Assembly: GCA_964598025.1 (NCBI GenBank)
Contig: CAZRAU010000008.1
Span: forward strand, 1 to 64,000
DNA length: 64,000 bases
DNA from: JALGWN01 sp964598025
GTDB lineage: Bacteria > Arandabacterota > Arandabacteria > Arandabacterales > Arandabacteraceae
Direction: 5' to 3'
Shown here piece by piece: positions 24,534 through 34,406 of the stretch; the first letter of the stretch is position 1; every line of letters starts with the position of its first letter. The notes under the pieces are model-generated. The model was given only the letters and a program-made list of their open reading frames with translations, did no database searches and was not told where the DNA came from. Made by a program: the position numbers and the translations under genes.

Positions 24534-27398
24534 ATGCCGAAGGACAACATAGTGGTAAAGGGAGCAAGGGAGCATAACCTCAAGTCCATAGATGTGACCA
24601 TCCCCCGCGACAAGATGACCGTGATCACAGGCTTGAGCGGTTCAGGCAAATCCTCGCTGGCTTTCGACACTATCTATGCCGAGGGTCAGCGAAGGTATGT
24701 GGAATCTCTCTCGACCTATGCCCGCCAGTTCCTCGGGCAAATGGAGAAGCCGGACGTGGATTATATCGAAGGCCTCTCGCCTGCCATAAGCATAGAACAG
24801 CGCACCGCCGGGACCAATCCCAGATCCACCGTCGGTACCGTCACCGAGATATACGACTATCTCAGGCTTCTCTTCGCACGCGTCGGCGTCCCGCACTGTT
24901 ACAAGTGCGGCAAGCCTATCTCCAAACAGACCGCGGAGCAGATGGTGGACCGTATCCTCGAGTTCAAGCGGGGTACGCCTGTCCAGATAATGGCCCCATT
25001 GGTCCGTGGGAGAAAGGGCACGCACAAGAACCTGCTGGACAAAGCAAGGCGAGAGGGTTTCGTGCGGGCCAGAATAGACGGCCGGGTCCGCGAGCTCGAT
25101 CGTACGATCAACCTCGAGAAGCAGAAGAAACACACCATAGAGGTGGTGGTGGACAGGCTCAATGTGGGTGGGGACATAAGATGGCGGCTGGCCGACTCGA
25201 TAGAGACCGCCCTTAAGATGGGCGGCGGCGTTGTTGTCATCACAGCCGGCCGGAAGACGGAGGTTGTGCTCAGCCAGCTGTTTGCCTGTGTAGACTGCGG
25301 CATAGGTGTTCCGGAGATCTCACCTCGCTTGTTTTCTTTCAACAGCCCCTACGGCGCCTGTTCCGGTTGTGACGGCATAGGCAGGACGCTCGAGGTCGAT
25401 CCGTCGCTGGTTGTGCCGGACGAAAATCTCTCCATAGCCGATGGAGCCGTGGTGCCCTGGGGCAAGAAGCGCAGCATGATGACATGGACCATGATCGAAT
25501 CTGTTGCCCGTCGCTATGGCATCCCCCTTGACAAGCCTTGGAGCACCCTGAAGGAGGCCCACCGTAGCATCATGCTCCACGGTTCGGGGGACGAGGAGAT
25601 AACCTTCAAGGTGCGCTCGGCGGAGGGACGGGCCTCGGAATATCTGGCCGCGTTCGAGGGCGTGGTGCCGCGGCTTGAACGGCGCTACGTGGAGACCGAT
25701 TCGGAAGACATACGGGCGTCGATCGAGCAGTTCATGTCCATGCGGGCATGTCCCGAATGCGGGGGGACGCGGCTCAAACCGGAGAGCCTTGCCGTGAAGC
25801 TCGGCAGCAATTCCATAAGTGAGGTGACCGGCTTTCCGGTCGGCAAGTGCCTGCGGTTCTTCTCGGGGCTCAAGTTCTCAGGCACCGCTGCCAGGATAGC
25901 GACCCCGATAGTGAAAGAGATCAAAGACCGGTTGGGGTTCCTGGCAGACGTCGGGCTTTCATACCTCACACTCGACCGGACCGCTGGGACCCTCGCGGGA
26001 GGCGAGCTTCAGCGTATAAGGTTGGCGACCCAGATAGGCTCCAGCCTCGTGGGTGTCCTGTACGTCCTGGACGAGCCGAGCATAGGCCTTCACATGCGCG
26101 ACAATCGGCGGCTCCTGGATACGCTGAAGCGGCTCCGGGATATGGGGAATACCGTAATCGTCGTCGAGCACGACCGCGAGACCATACTGGCGGCCGACTA
26201 CATCGTCGATCTGGGCCCCGGGGCCGGCAGGGACGGCGGCCGCGTGGTCGCGTCCGGGTCGCCCAAGAGCGTCACCGGCAATCGGGATTCCCTGACCGGA
26301 AGATACCTTTCCGGCGAGAAGGCGATACCGACGCCGGCCACGCGGCGGACCGGCACGGGCGAGCACCTTCTGATACGGGGCGCACGCCAGTTCAATCTCA
26401 AGAACATAGACGTCAAGATACCTCTGGGTACGTTTACCTGCGTCACCGGCGTATCGGGCTCGGGCAAGAGCACCCTGGTCACCGAGATCCTCTACCGTGA
26501 TCTTGCCAGGCGTTTCTACAGGGCGAAGGATGAGCCCGGCGAGCATGACGCCATCGAAGGGGTGGATCTCGTCGATAAGGTGATCGACATAGACCAATCG
26601 CCCATAGGTCGCACTCCCAGATCCAACCCCGCCACCTACACCGGCGTTTTCGGCCCGATAAGGGAGGTCTTCTCACAGGTTCCGGAAGCGCGTATGCGGG
26701 GCTATCTACCGGGACGTTTCAGCTTCAACGTTCGCGGAGGGAGATGCGAGGCCTGTAGAGGCGATGGTGTGAAGAAGATAGAGATGCACTTCCTGCCCGA
26801 CGTCTATATCAAGTGCGATGTGTGCGGGGGGAGGCGTTACGAACGGGAGACCCTGGAAATCAAGTATAAGGGCAGAAACATAGCCGATGTTCTGGAGATG
26901 ACCGTGGCCGAGGCCCGGGACTTTTTCGAGAACATACCGCCAGTTGAGCGGAAGCTCGGCACGCTCTATGACGTGGGCCTGGGCTACATACAGCTCGGTC
27001 AGCCGGCGACCACGCTCTCGGGCGGTGAGGCGCAGCGGGTCAAGCTGGCCAAGGAACTGTCCAAGCTGGGCACGGGCCGGACGCTCTATATTCTTGACGA
27101 GCCCACAACCGGACTCCACTTCGAAGATACGCTTATGCTTCTCGGGGTCTTGGACCGTCTGGTGGAGAAGGGGAACACGGTCATTGTGATCGAACATAAC
27201 CCGGATTGCATCAAGGTCGCCGACCACATCATCGATCTCGGACCCGAGGGTGGTGATGAGGGTGGAATGATTGTTGCGGAGGGCACTCCCGAAAATGTCG
27301 CCGAGGTCCGCGCATCTTATACGGGTGCTGTCTTAAGGGATCTCTTCGGGGAGGAAGCGCGCAGATATGGTCTTGAAAAAGCGGCTACGAAGGGTTAA
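24534..27398 (+). CDS. uvrA: UvrABC excinuclease subunit A
   Basis: UvrA is the DNA-damage-sensing ATPase that loads UvrB. The 954-residue length is standard. It has two ABC ATPase halves: first Walker A GLSGSGKSS (33-41) and signature LAGGELQRIRLATQ; second Walker A GVSGSGKST and signature LSGGEAQRVKLAKEL, with Walker B LYILDEPTTGLH. Zinc-binding cysteine modules are visible (CYKCGKPI, CVDCGIGV, CSGCDGIG, and CEACRGDGVKKIEMHFLPDV with CDVCGGRRY). The ATG is preceded by a GAGAGGCAGGACCG leader. uvrB is 22 kb upstream rather than adjacent. Confidence 0.98.
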   Translation: MPKDNIVVKGAREHNLKSIDVTIPRDKMTVITGLSGSGKSSLAFDTIYAEGQRRYVESLSTYARQFLGQMEKPDVDYIEGLSPAISIEQRTAGTNPRSTVGTVTEIYDYLRLLFARVGVPHCYKCGKPISKQTAEQMVDRILEFKRGTPVQIMAPLVRGRKGTHKNLLDKARREGFVRARIDGRVRELDRTINLEKQKKHTIEVVVDRLNVGGDIRWRLADSIETALKMGGGVVVITAGRKTEVVLSQLFACVDCGIGVPEISPRLFSFNSPYGACSGCDGIGRTLEVDPSLVVPDENLSIADGAVVPWGKKRSMMTWTMIESVARRYGIPLDKPWSTLKEAHRSIMLHGSGDEEITFKVRSAEGRASEYLAAFEGVVPRLERRYVETDSEDIRASIEQFMSMRACPECGGTRLKPESLAVKLGSNSISEVTGFPVGKCLRFFSGLKFSGTAARIATPIVKEIKDRLGFLADVGLSYLTLDRTAGTLAGGELQRIRLATQIGSSLVGVLYVLDEPSIGLHMRDNRRLLDTLKRLRDMGNTVIVVEHDRETILAADYIVDLGPGAGRDGGRVVASGSPKSVTGNRDSLTGRYLSGEKAIPTPATRRTGTGEHLLIRGARQFNLKNIDVKIPLGTFTCVTGVSGSGKSTLVTEILYRDLARRFYRAKDEPGEHDAIEGVDLVDKVIDIDQSPIGRTPRSNPATYTGVFGPIREVFSQVPEARMRGYLPGRFSFNVRGGRCEACRGDGVKKIEMHFLPDVYIKCDVCGGRRYERETLEIKYKGRNIADVLEMTVAEARDFFENIPPVERKLGTLYDVGLGYIQLGQPATTLSGGEAQRVKLAKELSKLGTGRTLYILDEPTTGLHFEDTLMLLGVLDRLVEKGNTVIVIEHNPDCIKVADHIIDLGPEGGDEGGMIVAEGTPENVAEVRASYTGAVLRDLFGEEARRYGLEKAATKG

Positions 27399-27421
27399 CC
27401 TGACTAATCCGAGGAGGAGAG

Positions 27422-28510
27422 TTGGAACTCAAAAGGACACCGTTCTACGATAAACACGTTGAGGCCGGGGGTCGCATGGTTGCATTTGCCGGCTACGAGA
27501 TGCCCATCGAATTCTCCGGCAGTGTAGACGAGCACATGAGTGTCAGGAATCACCTGGGGATATTCGATGTCTCGCACATGGGTGAGATAGCCATCTCAGG
27601 TGACGGAGCGATGGCCTATGTAGACATGCTCACCACCAACGACGTTCGAGGCCTCGATCTGTTCCAGGCGCAGTACACCGCCATGCTCAACGATCGGGGA
27701 GGTATCATCGACGATCTGGTCGTGTACAGAAGGAAATACGATTACCTGTTGGTCGTAAACGCCGTGAACGCGGAGCGGGATCTGGCCTGGATAAGGGAGA
27801 AGGCTCCGGCGGATGTGACGGTCATTGACATGAGCGCCGAGACCGCCCAGATCGCCGTTCAGGGGCCTGAGGCGGCCGGCCTGGTGGAGCGGGTATGCGG
27901 TGAGAGTGTTGCGAAACTGGGTTACTTCCGGTCCATGGGGGCCCGGGTCGCCAACTCCCCATGCCTGCTTTCGCGCACGGGCTATACGGGGGAGGACGGC
28001 TTCGAGATCTATGTGGATGTGATGGGGGCGGTGGATGTCTGGGACGCCCTGATCGGGACCGAACCCAAGCCGGTACCTTGCGGGCTCGGGGCCCGGGACA
28101 GTCTGAGACTGGAGATGGCCTTCCGGCTTCACGGCAACGACATGGATGAGACCACGACGCCGTTCGAGGCGGGGTTGGGATGGATAGTGAAGATGGAAAA
28201 AGCTGAATTCTACGGGAAGAAGGCGCTCATCGAGCAGAAACAACTGGGCGTACCCAGGCGACTCATAGGTCTTGTCTCGGAGGCCAGGCGTTTCCCCAGA
28301 CCGGGATATGATGTCTGGTCGGGCGACCGCAAGGTGGGTGTCGTCACCAGCGGTGGTTTCTCACCTTCCCTGGGCAGGGGAGTGGCGCTGGCCTACGTAG
28401 AATCCGGATATGCCTCGAAGGACAAGGATTTCCGGATAGACGCCAGGGGACGGATGATAGAAGCCGGTTTCGTCAAGGGGCCCTTCTACAAGAAGCCAGA
28501 GACCAAGTGA
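27422..28510 (+). CDS. gcvT: Glycine cleavage system T protein (aminomethyltransferase)
   Basis: GcvT takes the aminomethyl group from lipoyl-GcvH, releases ammonia and makes 5,10-methylene-tetrahydrofolate. It begins at TTG 27422 behind GAGGAGAG. The 362-residue protein has the family N-terminus KRTPFYDKHVEAGGRMVAFA, then FDVSHMGEI, YRREYDYLL-like YRRKYDYLLVVNAVN, TGYTGEDGFEI and GARDSLRLE. It is the first of four consecutive glycine-cleavage genes. The only missing part of the complex in the window is dihydrolipoyl dehydrogenase (GcvL). Confidence 0.96.
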   Translation: MELKRTPFYDKHVEAGGRMVAFAGYEMPIEFSGSVDEHMSVRNHLGIFDVSHMGEIAISGDGAMAYVDMLTTNDVRGLDLFQAQYTAMLNDRGGIIDDLVVYRRKYDYLLVVNAVNAERDLAWIREKAPADVTVIDMSAETAQIAVQGPEAAGLVERVCGESVAKLGYFRSMGARVANSPCLLSRTGYTGEDGFEIYVDVMGAVDVWDALIGTEPKPVPCGLGARDSLRLEMAFRLHGNDMDETTTPFEAGLGWIVKMEKAEFYGKKALIEQKQLGVPRRLIGLVSEARRFPRPGYDVWSGDRKVGVVTSGGFSPSLGRGVALAYVESGYASKDKDFRIDARGRMIEAGFVKGPFYKKPETK

Positions 28511-28526
28511 GAAAGGAGTTCTCCGC

Positions 28527-28904
28527 ATGATTCCCGACGATCTTCTCTTCACCGAGAAACATGAATGGGTCAGGATCGAAGGTGGCACGGCCACGGTCGG
28601 CATAAGCGACTACGCCAGGAACCAGCTGGGGGACATCGTTTATGTCGAGCTCCCCGAGACCGGCGTCAAGGTCAGCCGGATGAGTGCCTTCGGCACCATC
28701 GAGGCGGTCAAGGCCGTGAGCGATCTCTATGCCCCGGTATCCGGCGAGGTGCTGGAGGTGAACGACGGCATAGCGGGGGACCCGACCGCCATCAAGAATT
28801 CGCCTTATGGAGACGGCTGGATGATCAAGATAAAGATGAGCGATCCAGCTGAGGCGGATATGCTCCTTAAACCGGACAAGTATAAGCAGCTTATCGGGGA
28901 ATAG
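28527..28904 (+). CDS. gcvH: Glycine cleavage system H protein
   Basis: GcvH carries the lipoyl group that shuttles the aminomethyl moiety between the P, T and L proteins. The 125-residue protein is complete: HEWVRIEGGTATVGISDYA, the GDIVYVELPETG strand, and the lipoylation hairpin GTIEAVKAVSDLYAP with Lys62 as the attachment site. AGAAAGGAGTT precedes the ATG. Lipoylation could use the LipM-type octanoyltransferase at 39127, ten kilobases downstream. Confidence 0.98.
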   Translation: MIPDDLLFTEKHEWVRIEGGTATVGISDYARNQLGDIVYVELPETGVKVSRMSAFGTIEAVKAVSDLYAPVSGEVLEVNDGIAGDPTAIKNSPYGDGWMIKIKMSDPAEADMLLKPDKYKQLIGE

Positions 28905-28906
28905 CC

Positions 28907-30268
28907 ATGCCGGATTTCATCCCGCGCAGCAAGCATGAGAAGGCAGAGATGCTCGAGGCCATGGGGGCCGGCTCCTTCGGCGATCTCCTGGCCGATATGC
29001 CTGATGCTGTCCGGCTCCACGGTGATCTCAATTTGCCCCCGGCGCTCTCGGAGATGGAGGCCAAGGGGTTCTTGCGGGGCCTGGCCGAGACCAACGCCGA
29101 TCCCCGTAGATGGACTTGCTTCCTTGGAGCCGGGGCATACGATCATTATGTGCCGAGCGTTGTGGACCATGTATCGGGGCGGCCGGAGTTCTATACGGCC
29201 TATACACCGTACCAGGCCGAAGTCAGCCAGGGTACGCTTCAGACCATCTATGAATTCCAGTCGGTTATCGCCAGGCTCACGGGCATGGAAATAGCCAATG
29301 CCTCGCTCTATGACGGAGGTACGGCTCTGGCTGAGGCGGTGTTGATGGCCAATGCCATTAACCGCAGGCGGGATGTGGTGGTGAGCGGTTGTTCGCATCC
29401 CCGGCGTCTGGATGTTCTCAGGACCTACCTCAGGGCGACCGGACTTGAGATCAAGACCACGGGGACGGGCACGGGCTCCACGGACCCCGGCGAGGTGCGT
29501 GCGCTGGTGGGACCGGAGACATCGTGTGTTGTTCTGGACAATCCCAACTTCTTCGGTGTGGTGGAAGACGGCCCGGCGATCTCGGAAGTGGCAAAGGCGG
29601 CAGGTGCTGTGTTCATAGTCAGCGCGGACCCCATCTCCCTGGGCTTGCTTTCGGCGCCCTCGGATTACGGGGCCGATATAGTCGTGGGTGAAGGCCAGGG
29701 CCTGGGGAACCGTTTGAATTTCGGCGGGCCCTACCTGGGTTTCATGTCGACCGGGAAGGGTCTGATCCGCAAGCTTCCGGGCAGAATAGTCGGCCGGACC
29801 GTCGATGCCGACGGCCAACCGTGTTTCTGTCTCACGCTCCAGACCAGGGAGCAACATATAAGGCGGGAGAAGGCCACATCCAATATATGCACCAATCAGG
29901 CGCTTGTGGCTCTGAGGGCCGCGGTCTATCTGTGCTGGCTCGGCAAGAACGGCATCAGGGAACTGGCCGAGCTGTGCCTGTCCAAGGCGGTCTATGCCAG
30001 GGATGCGCTTGTGTCCGCGGGTTTCAGCCTCCGTTTCGACAAGCCCTTCTTCAGGGAATTCGCAATCGACCTTCCGGGCAGTGCCGGGGATTTCACCAGG
30101 GGGCTTGCCGAGCACAGGATCGTCGGGGGGACGCCCCTTGGCTGGGTCCATCCCGATTTGGAAGACAGCCTTCTCGTGGCTTTCACCGAAAAGCGAACCA
30201 GGGAAGACATAGACCGGTTGGTGGGGGCGCTTGCCAAGCTTGCCGGCAAGGCCGGGGTCGTGAGGTGA
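28907..30268 (+). CDS. gcvPA: Glycine dehydrogenase (decarboxylating) subunit 1
   Basis: This is the N-terminal half of the glycine decarboxylase (P protein) in organisms that split it into two chains. The 453 residues match the usual size (about 445). Typical segments are FIPRSKHEKAEMLEAMG, FLGAGAYDHYVPSVV, EFYTAYTPYQAEVSQGTLQT, YDGGTALAEA and GGPYLGFM. It starts two bases after the gcvH stop. The second subunit follows after a 92-bp gap that holds no gene. Confidence 0.97.
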   Translation: MPDFIPRSKHEKAEMLEAMGAGSFGDLLADMPDAVRLHGDLNLPPALSEMEAKGFLRGLAETNADPRRWTCFLGAGAYDHYVPSVVDHVSGRPEFYTAYTPYQAEVSQGTLQTIYEFQSVIARLTGMEIANASLYDGGTALAEAVLMANAINRRRDVVVSGCSHPRRLDVLRTYLRATGLEIKTTGTGTGSTDPGEVRALVGPETSCVVLDNPNFFGVVEDGPAISEVAKAAGAVFIVSADPISLGLLSAPSDYGADIVVGEGQGLGNRLNFGGPYLGFMSTGKGLIRKLPGRIVGRTVDADGQPCFCLTLQTREQHIRREKATSNICTNQALVALRAAVYLCWLGKNGIRELAELCLSKAVYARDALVSAGFSLRFDKPFFREFAIDLPGSAGDFTRGLAEHRIVGGTPLGWVHPDLEDSLLVAFTEKRTREDIDRLVGALAKLAGKAGVVR

Positions 30269-30360
30269 GGCACGCGATGCCCACGGGTCCTCATGCCCGG
30301 GCAGCGGTGTTCCGCATGCCTGCCGGACAGGGAACTGGGCAAACGTGATGAGGTGGATGT

Positions 30361-31803
30361 ATGAAGCGTGAGGTGACGATATTCGAAAAGAGCCGGGAAG
30401 GGCGGCAAGCCTATTCGTTGCCGGAGTGCGACGTGCCCCGCGTGCATCCCGCGTCGGTCATCCCGTCCGCGCTGCTGAGGGATGGGCCGCCCCGGCTTCC
30501 GGAGATTTCCGAGCCCGAGCTTGTGAGGCATTACGTGGGCCTCTCTGTTCTGAATCATCATGTGGATAAGGATCTCTATCCTCTTGGGTCGTGTACGATG
30601 AAATACAATCCCAAGGCCGGCGAGGACGTGGCCGGGTACGAAGGCTTCTCGGAGCTTCATCCGATGTTGCCGGAGGACTTGGTTCAGGGGGCTCTGGCCC
30701 TGATTCATGGACTGGGACGGTCGCTTTGCGAGATCACCGGAATGGATGATATCACCATGGTCCCGGCCGCGGGGGCTCATGGGGAGTTTACCGGGATGCT
30801 GATGGTCCGGGCATATCACGAGGACCGCGGAAACCCGAGATCGAAGGTACTGATACCGGATTCGGCGCACGGCACCAATCCGGCCAGCGTCCGCGTGGCC
30901 GGCTACGAGTCGGTGGAAGTGAAGTCGGACTCCTCAGGCAGGATCGATCCCCGGGCACTATCGCCCTTCCTCGATGAGAGCGTCGCGGCCATCATGGTCA
31001 CCAATCCCAATACCTTGGGCCTCTTCGAAACGCACATGTGCGAGGTCGCCGAGATGGTGCACGATGTGGGCGGCCTGGTCTACATGGACGGTGCCAACAT
31101 GAATGCGCTCCTGGGGATCTCGAGGCCTGGCGATTTCGGCATCGATCTGGCGCATCTGAATCTCCACAAGACCTTCGCGACCCCTCATGGCGGCGGCGGC
31201 CCGGGTGCCGGCCCGGTGGCTGTGAAGGCCGCGCTTGCTCCGTATCTGCCGATACCCTTGGTGGGCGAAGCCGGCGGCGCCTTCCGCATTATGGAAGACA
31301 GGCCTAAGTCCATCGGCAGAATCCACACCTTCAGCGGCAACTTTGCCGTACTTGTGAAAGCATATTGCTACGTGCTGATGGCCGGAGCATCGGGTATGAG
31401 GGAGATAGCCGAGAACGCCATAATCAATGCGAACTACTTGCTCTCGAAGCTCCGGTCGGATTTCCGAGTGCCCTATGGCGGTACCTGCAAACATGAGTTC
31501 GTCCTGTCGGGTAAGGACAAGCTCACCCATGGAGTCAGGACCAACGACATAGCCAAGAGGCTCATGGACTTCGGGTTTCATCCGCCGACGGTTTACTTCC
31601 CTCTGATCGTAGAGGAGGCTCTGATGATAGAGCCCACGGAAACCGAATCCAGAGATACGCTCGACAGGTTCGCCCAGGCGATGCACGAGATCGCCCGGGA
31701 GATAGAGAACAACCCTGACAAGGTCAAAGGAGCACCGTTCGATACTCCGGTGCGACGGGTCGACGAAGGTTCGGCGGCGAGGAACCTTGATGTCGCAGAG
31801 TGA
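30361..31803 (+). CDS. gcvPB: Glycine dehydrogenase (decarboxylating) subunit 2
   Basis: This is the PLP-binding C-terminal half of the split P protein. The 480-residue chain has LGSCTMKYNPK, AGAHGEFTGMLMVRAYH, DSAHGTNPASV, and the PLP lysine in NLHKTFATPHGGGGPG (about Lys270). It decarboxylates glycine and passes the aminomethyl group to lipoyl-GcvH. A GATGAGGTGGATGT leader precedes the ATG. Its 3' end overlaps the following membrane-protein gene by 14 bp, so the next cluster may be read from the same message. Confidence 0.97.
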   Translation: MKREVTIFEKSREGRQAYSLPECDVPRVHPASVIPSALLRDGPPRLPEISEPELVRHYVGLSVLNHHVDKDLYPLGSCTMKYNPKAGEDVAGYEGFSELHPMLPEDLVQGALALIHGLGRSLCEITGMDDITMVPAAGAHGEFTGMLMVRAYHEDRGNPRSKVLIPDSAHGTNPASVRVAGYESVEVKSDSSGRIDPRALSPFLDESVAAIMVTNPNTLGLFETHMCEVAEMVHDVGGLVYMDGANMNALLGISRPGDFGIDLAHLNLHKTFATPHGGGGPGAGPVAVKAALAPYLPIPLVGEAGGAFRIMEDRPKSIGRIHTFSGNFAVLVKAYCYVLMAGASGMREIAENAIINANYLLSKLRSDFRVPYGGTCKHEFVLSGKDKLTHGVRTNDIAKRLMDFGFHPPTVYFPLIVEEALMIEPTETESRDTLDRFAQAMHEIAREIENNPDKVKGAPFDTPVRRVDEGSAARNLDVAE

Positions 31804-32215
31804 AGACGCGAATTGCCTGGAATGGCACGTATTCCCGTTTCTCGATGACACCAGAAGGTCTGTGATCGTGGTTTCGATCATAGTGGGTGTGGGTGTGACC
31901 GTGTTCCTGGCCTTCAGGGACGTTTTTCTCACACTGCTGTCCCTTGCGATTCTGCTGGTCTCACTGCATACCTTCTTCACGAAGACCACTTATCGCCTCT
32001 CAGAGGACGGGGTTGCCGTGAGAACGGTGGGCGTCAGGACCTTCAAGACCTGGTCGGCTTTCAAACGATACAGCGCCGACGGGAAAGGGGTGACGCTCTC
32101 TCCCTTCGCGCAACCTTCTCGACTTGACGCTTTCAGATCTGTAAGATTGCTGTTCGGGGGGAACAGAGATGAGGTGGTGGCCTTTATTTCGAAGAGAATC
32201 GGCGGGAACTCCTAG
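31790..32215 (+). CDS. Membrane protein with two helices and a PH-like C-terminal domain
   Basis: The start is ATG 31790, inside the end of gcvPB. The 141-residue protein has a short cytoplasmic lead, two adjacent hydrophobic helices (SVIVVSIIVGVGVTVFLAFR and FLTLLSLAILLVSLHTFF), and a basic beta-rich domain (TYRLSEDGVAVRTVGVRTFK ... RLDAFRSVRLLFGGNRDEVV). The layout resembles small 'bPH2/DUF' membrane proteins in which a pleckstrin-like domain follows a helical hairpin. This similarity is architectural only. It is the first gene of the uncharacterised cluster that continues to 39130. Confidence 0.75.
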   Translation: MSQSEDANCLEWHVFPFLDDTRRSVIVVSIIVGVGVTVFLAFRDVFLTLLSLAILLVSLHTFFTKTTYRLSEDGVAVRTVGVRTFKTWSAFKRYSADGKGVTLSPFAQPSRLDAFRSVRLLFGGNRDEVVAFISKRIGGNS

Positions 32216-32564
32216 CGCCGTTCCCGAGGAGGAGGTTTCCTCTGAGGAAGGCCCGGTCGACGAAGATCAGGAGTTGATCAACAAGGTTGCGGGCAAAATT
32301 GTCCGCATGCGCATGACCATCCCCGCGATTTTCTTCTTGGAATCAAGCAAACCGCTTGCATTCCTAGGCAGCCAGTTGCTAATCTTCTTTGAACCGTTTA
32401 TACAGACCCTTTTCAACATCCGCCAGTACCAGCGTTTCGCGATTCTCATGGAGCATCATGAGAACTGGGAACGGCTGATACGGAGAATGGAAGACCTCGA
32501 GGCGGAATACACCGAGAAGGAAAAGAAGGCAAAAGAGGAGAAGAAGAAGAAAAAGAAGGAGTGA
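32169..32564 (+). CDS. Small hypothetical protein with lysine-rich tail
   Basis: The ATG at 32169 follows a GGGGGG ribosome site and lies within the 3' end of the preceding gene (47-bp overlap). The 131 residues comprise an acidic N-terminus (VPEEEVSSEEGPVDEDQELI), a central amphipathic region (IPAIFFLESSKPLAFLGSQL) that could lie on the membrane, and a coiled-coil C-terminus ending in about 25 mostly Lys and Glu residues. I do not recognise a family. Tight coupling to both neighbours makes it part of the cluster. Confidence 0.72.
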   Translation: MRWWPLFRRESAGTPSAVPEEEVSSEEGPVDEDQELINKVAGKIVRMRMTIPAIFFLESSKPLAFLGSQLLIFFEPFIQTLFNIRQYQRFAILMEHHENWERLIRRMEDLEAEYTEKEKKAKEEKKKKKKE

Positions 32565-32570
32565 CCCGAG

Positions 32571-34403
32571 GTGGCAGCTCTCGAAAAAGACCCAAAGGAC
32601 ATAAACACTATCATAGCCACTGATTGCGGCAGCACCACGACCAAGGCGATTCTTATCGAGAGGCACGATGGTGAGTACCGCCTGGTGGTAAGGGGTGAGG
32701 CGCCCACGACGGTGGAGGCCCCTTTTGAAGACGTGACCAGAGGCGTGCTCAACGCGGTTGCGGAGGTCGAGGACCTCACCGGCAGGACCTACATAGAGAA
32801 CGACCAGATTCTCCATCCCCGCAAGGGCGACAAGGGCACCGATCTCTACATTTCGACCTCCTCCGCGGGGGGCGGTCTCCAGATGATGGTCGCAGGGGTC
32901 GTGAAGGAGATGACGGCGGAGAGCGCTCAGAGAGCCGCTCTCGGAGCGGGTGCCATCGTAATGGATGTTATTGCCTCCAACGATCAAAGGCAGCCTCACG
33001 AGCGGATTCAGAGGATCAGGAGCCTCCGGCCGGACATGATACTCCTTTCGGGGGGTATCGATGGGGGCACCACCACGCACGTTGCCGAGCTGGCCGAGCT
33101 GATAGCTGCTGCAGATACCAAGCCCAGGTTGGGCATCGCCTATTCACTCCCGGTGATCTATGCCGGCAATGTGGATGCCCGGGAGATCGTCAAAGACCGG
33201 CTTGCGGACAAGACAAGTCTGACGATCACCGAGAACCTGAGACCCGTGCTGGAGCGTGAGAATCTCCAACCTGCCAGGCTCAAGATCCAGGACCTCTTTC
33301 TCGAACACGTGATGGCCCACGCTCCCGGTTACAAGCATCTTATGGAGTGGACCCTCGTTCCCATCATGCCTACGCCTGCCGCCGTTGGATCGATCATGCA
33401 GCTGATCGCGCGGGAGGAGAACATAAATGTCGTAGGTGTGGATATCGGGGGTGCGACGACCGATGTCTTCTCCGTCTTTGGGGAGGTCTTCAACCGCACG
33501 GTCAGCGCCAACCTCGGTATGAGTTATTCCATATCCAACGTGCTGGCGGAGGCTACGGTGCCCAACATATTGAGATGGGTCCCGTTCGATATGGAGGAGT
33601 CGGACCTGAGGAACCGCGTGAAGAACAAGATGATCAGGCCTACAACCATACCTCAGACTCTCAAGGAGCTCATGATCGAGCAGGCCATGGCGCGTGAGGC
33701 CCTGAGGCTCGCCTTCGTGCAGCACAAGCAGCTCGCGGTCGGGCTCAAAGGAGTCCAGCAGGAACGTACCATCTCCGACACTTTCGAACAGACCGAAAGC
33801 GGCGCGACCCTGGTGAACATGATGGATCTGGACATACTGGTCGGCAGCGGCGGTGTCCTTTCCCATGCGCCCAGGCGAGTGCAGGCCGCATTCATGCTGA
33901 TAGACGGTTTCGCGCCTGAAGGCATAACCGAACTTGCGGTGGACAGCATCTTCATGATGCCCCAGCTCGGTGTGCTCGCTGAAGTACACCCCCAGGCCGC
34001 CATGGAGGTCTTCAAGAAGGACTGCCTTATCAGGTTGGGCACCTGTATAGCGCCCATGGGGCTGGGCAAGGAAGGCGCCGACTGCGTCGAGGTGTCTCTG
34101 GAGATGCCCGATGGCCGGACCGAGACCAGATCGGTCAAGTTCGGAGAAATGGTAGTGGTTCCGCTCGAGGTCGATAAGAAAGCCAAAGCCCACATAAGAC
34201 CTCACAGGCGGTTCGATGCCGGAGCGGGCAAAGGCAAGGACTTCCGCACGGACGTCAGCGGTGGAGTTGTCGGCATTGTGATCGACGCGCGGGGGCGGCC
34301 TCTGGTTCTGCCGGCCGACAGAGACGAGAGGGTGCGGAAGCTCACTGAATGGAATGAGGCTCTCGGAGTTTACCCCGAGGAGCAGAAGGCGACGGAGGGT
34401 TAG
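32571..34403 (+). CDS. GlmL/MutL-family ASKHA ATPase
   Basis: A 610-residue protein of the family annotated as methylaspartate mutase accessory protein GlmL or 'glutamate mutase MutL'. It has two actin/Hsp70-type phosphate loops: ATDCGSTTTKAILIE near residue 20 and VVGVDIGGATTDVFSVFG near residue 290. Other landmarks are STSSAGGGLQMMVAGVVKEM, LLSGGIDGGTT and GSGGVLSHAPR. It starts at GTG 32571. No B12-dependent mutase or B12-binding subunit is in the window. In this setting, flanked by membrane-protein genes, the mutase name is likely misleading, and the protein may serve as an ATPase for the membrane complex encoded downstream. That role is inference. Confidence 0.88.
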   Translation: MAALEKDPKDINTIIATDCGSTTTKAILIERHDGEYRLVVRGEAPTTVEAPFEDVTRGVLNAVAEVEDLTGRTYIENDQILHPRKGDKGTDLYISTSSAGGGLQMMVAGVVKEMTAESAQRAALGAGAIVMDVIASNDQRQPHERIQRIRSLRPDMILLSGGIDGGTTTHVAELAELIAAADTKPRLGIAYSLPVIYAGNVDAREIVKDRLADKTSLTITENLRPVLERENLQPARLKIQDLFLEHVMAHAPGYKHLMEWTLVPIMPTPAAVGSIMQLIAREENINVVGVDIGGATTDVFSVFGEVFNRTVSANLGMSYSISNVLAEATVPNILRWVPFDMEESDLRNRVKNKMIRPTTIPQTLKELMIEQAMAREALRLAFVQHKQLAVGLKGVQQERTISDTFEQTESGATLVNMMDLDILVGSGGVLSHAPRRVQAAFMLIDGFAPEGITELAVDSIFMMPQLGVLAEVHPQAAMEVFKKDCLIRLGTCIAPMGLGKEGADCVEVSLEMPDGRTETRSVKFGEMVVVPLEVDKKAKAHIRPHRRFDAGAGKGKDFRTDVSGGVVGIVIDARGRPLVLPADRDERVRKLTEWNEALGVYPEEQKATEG

Positions 34404-34406
34404 GAA

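Noticed and set aside
28805..30151. 448-codon antisense frame opposite gcvPA
   Set aside because: gcvPA is certain; the antisense reading has no signal or motif.
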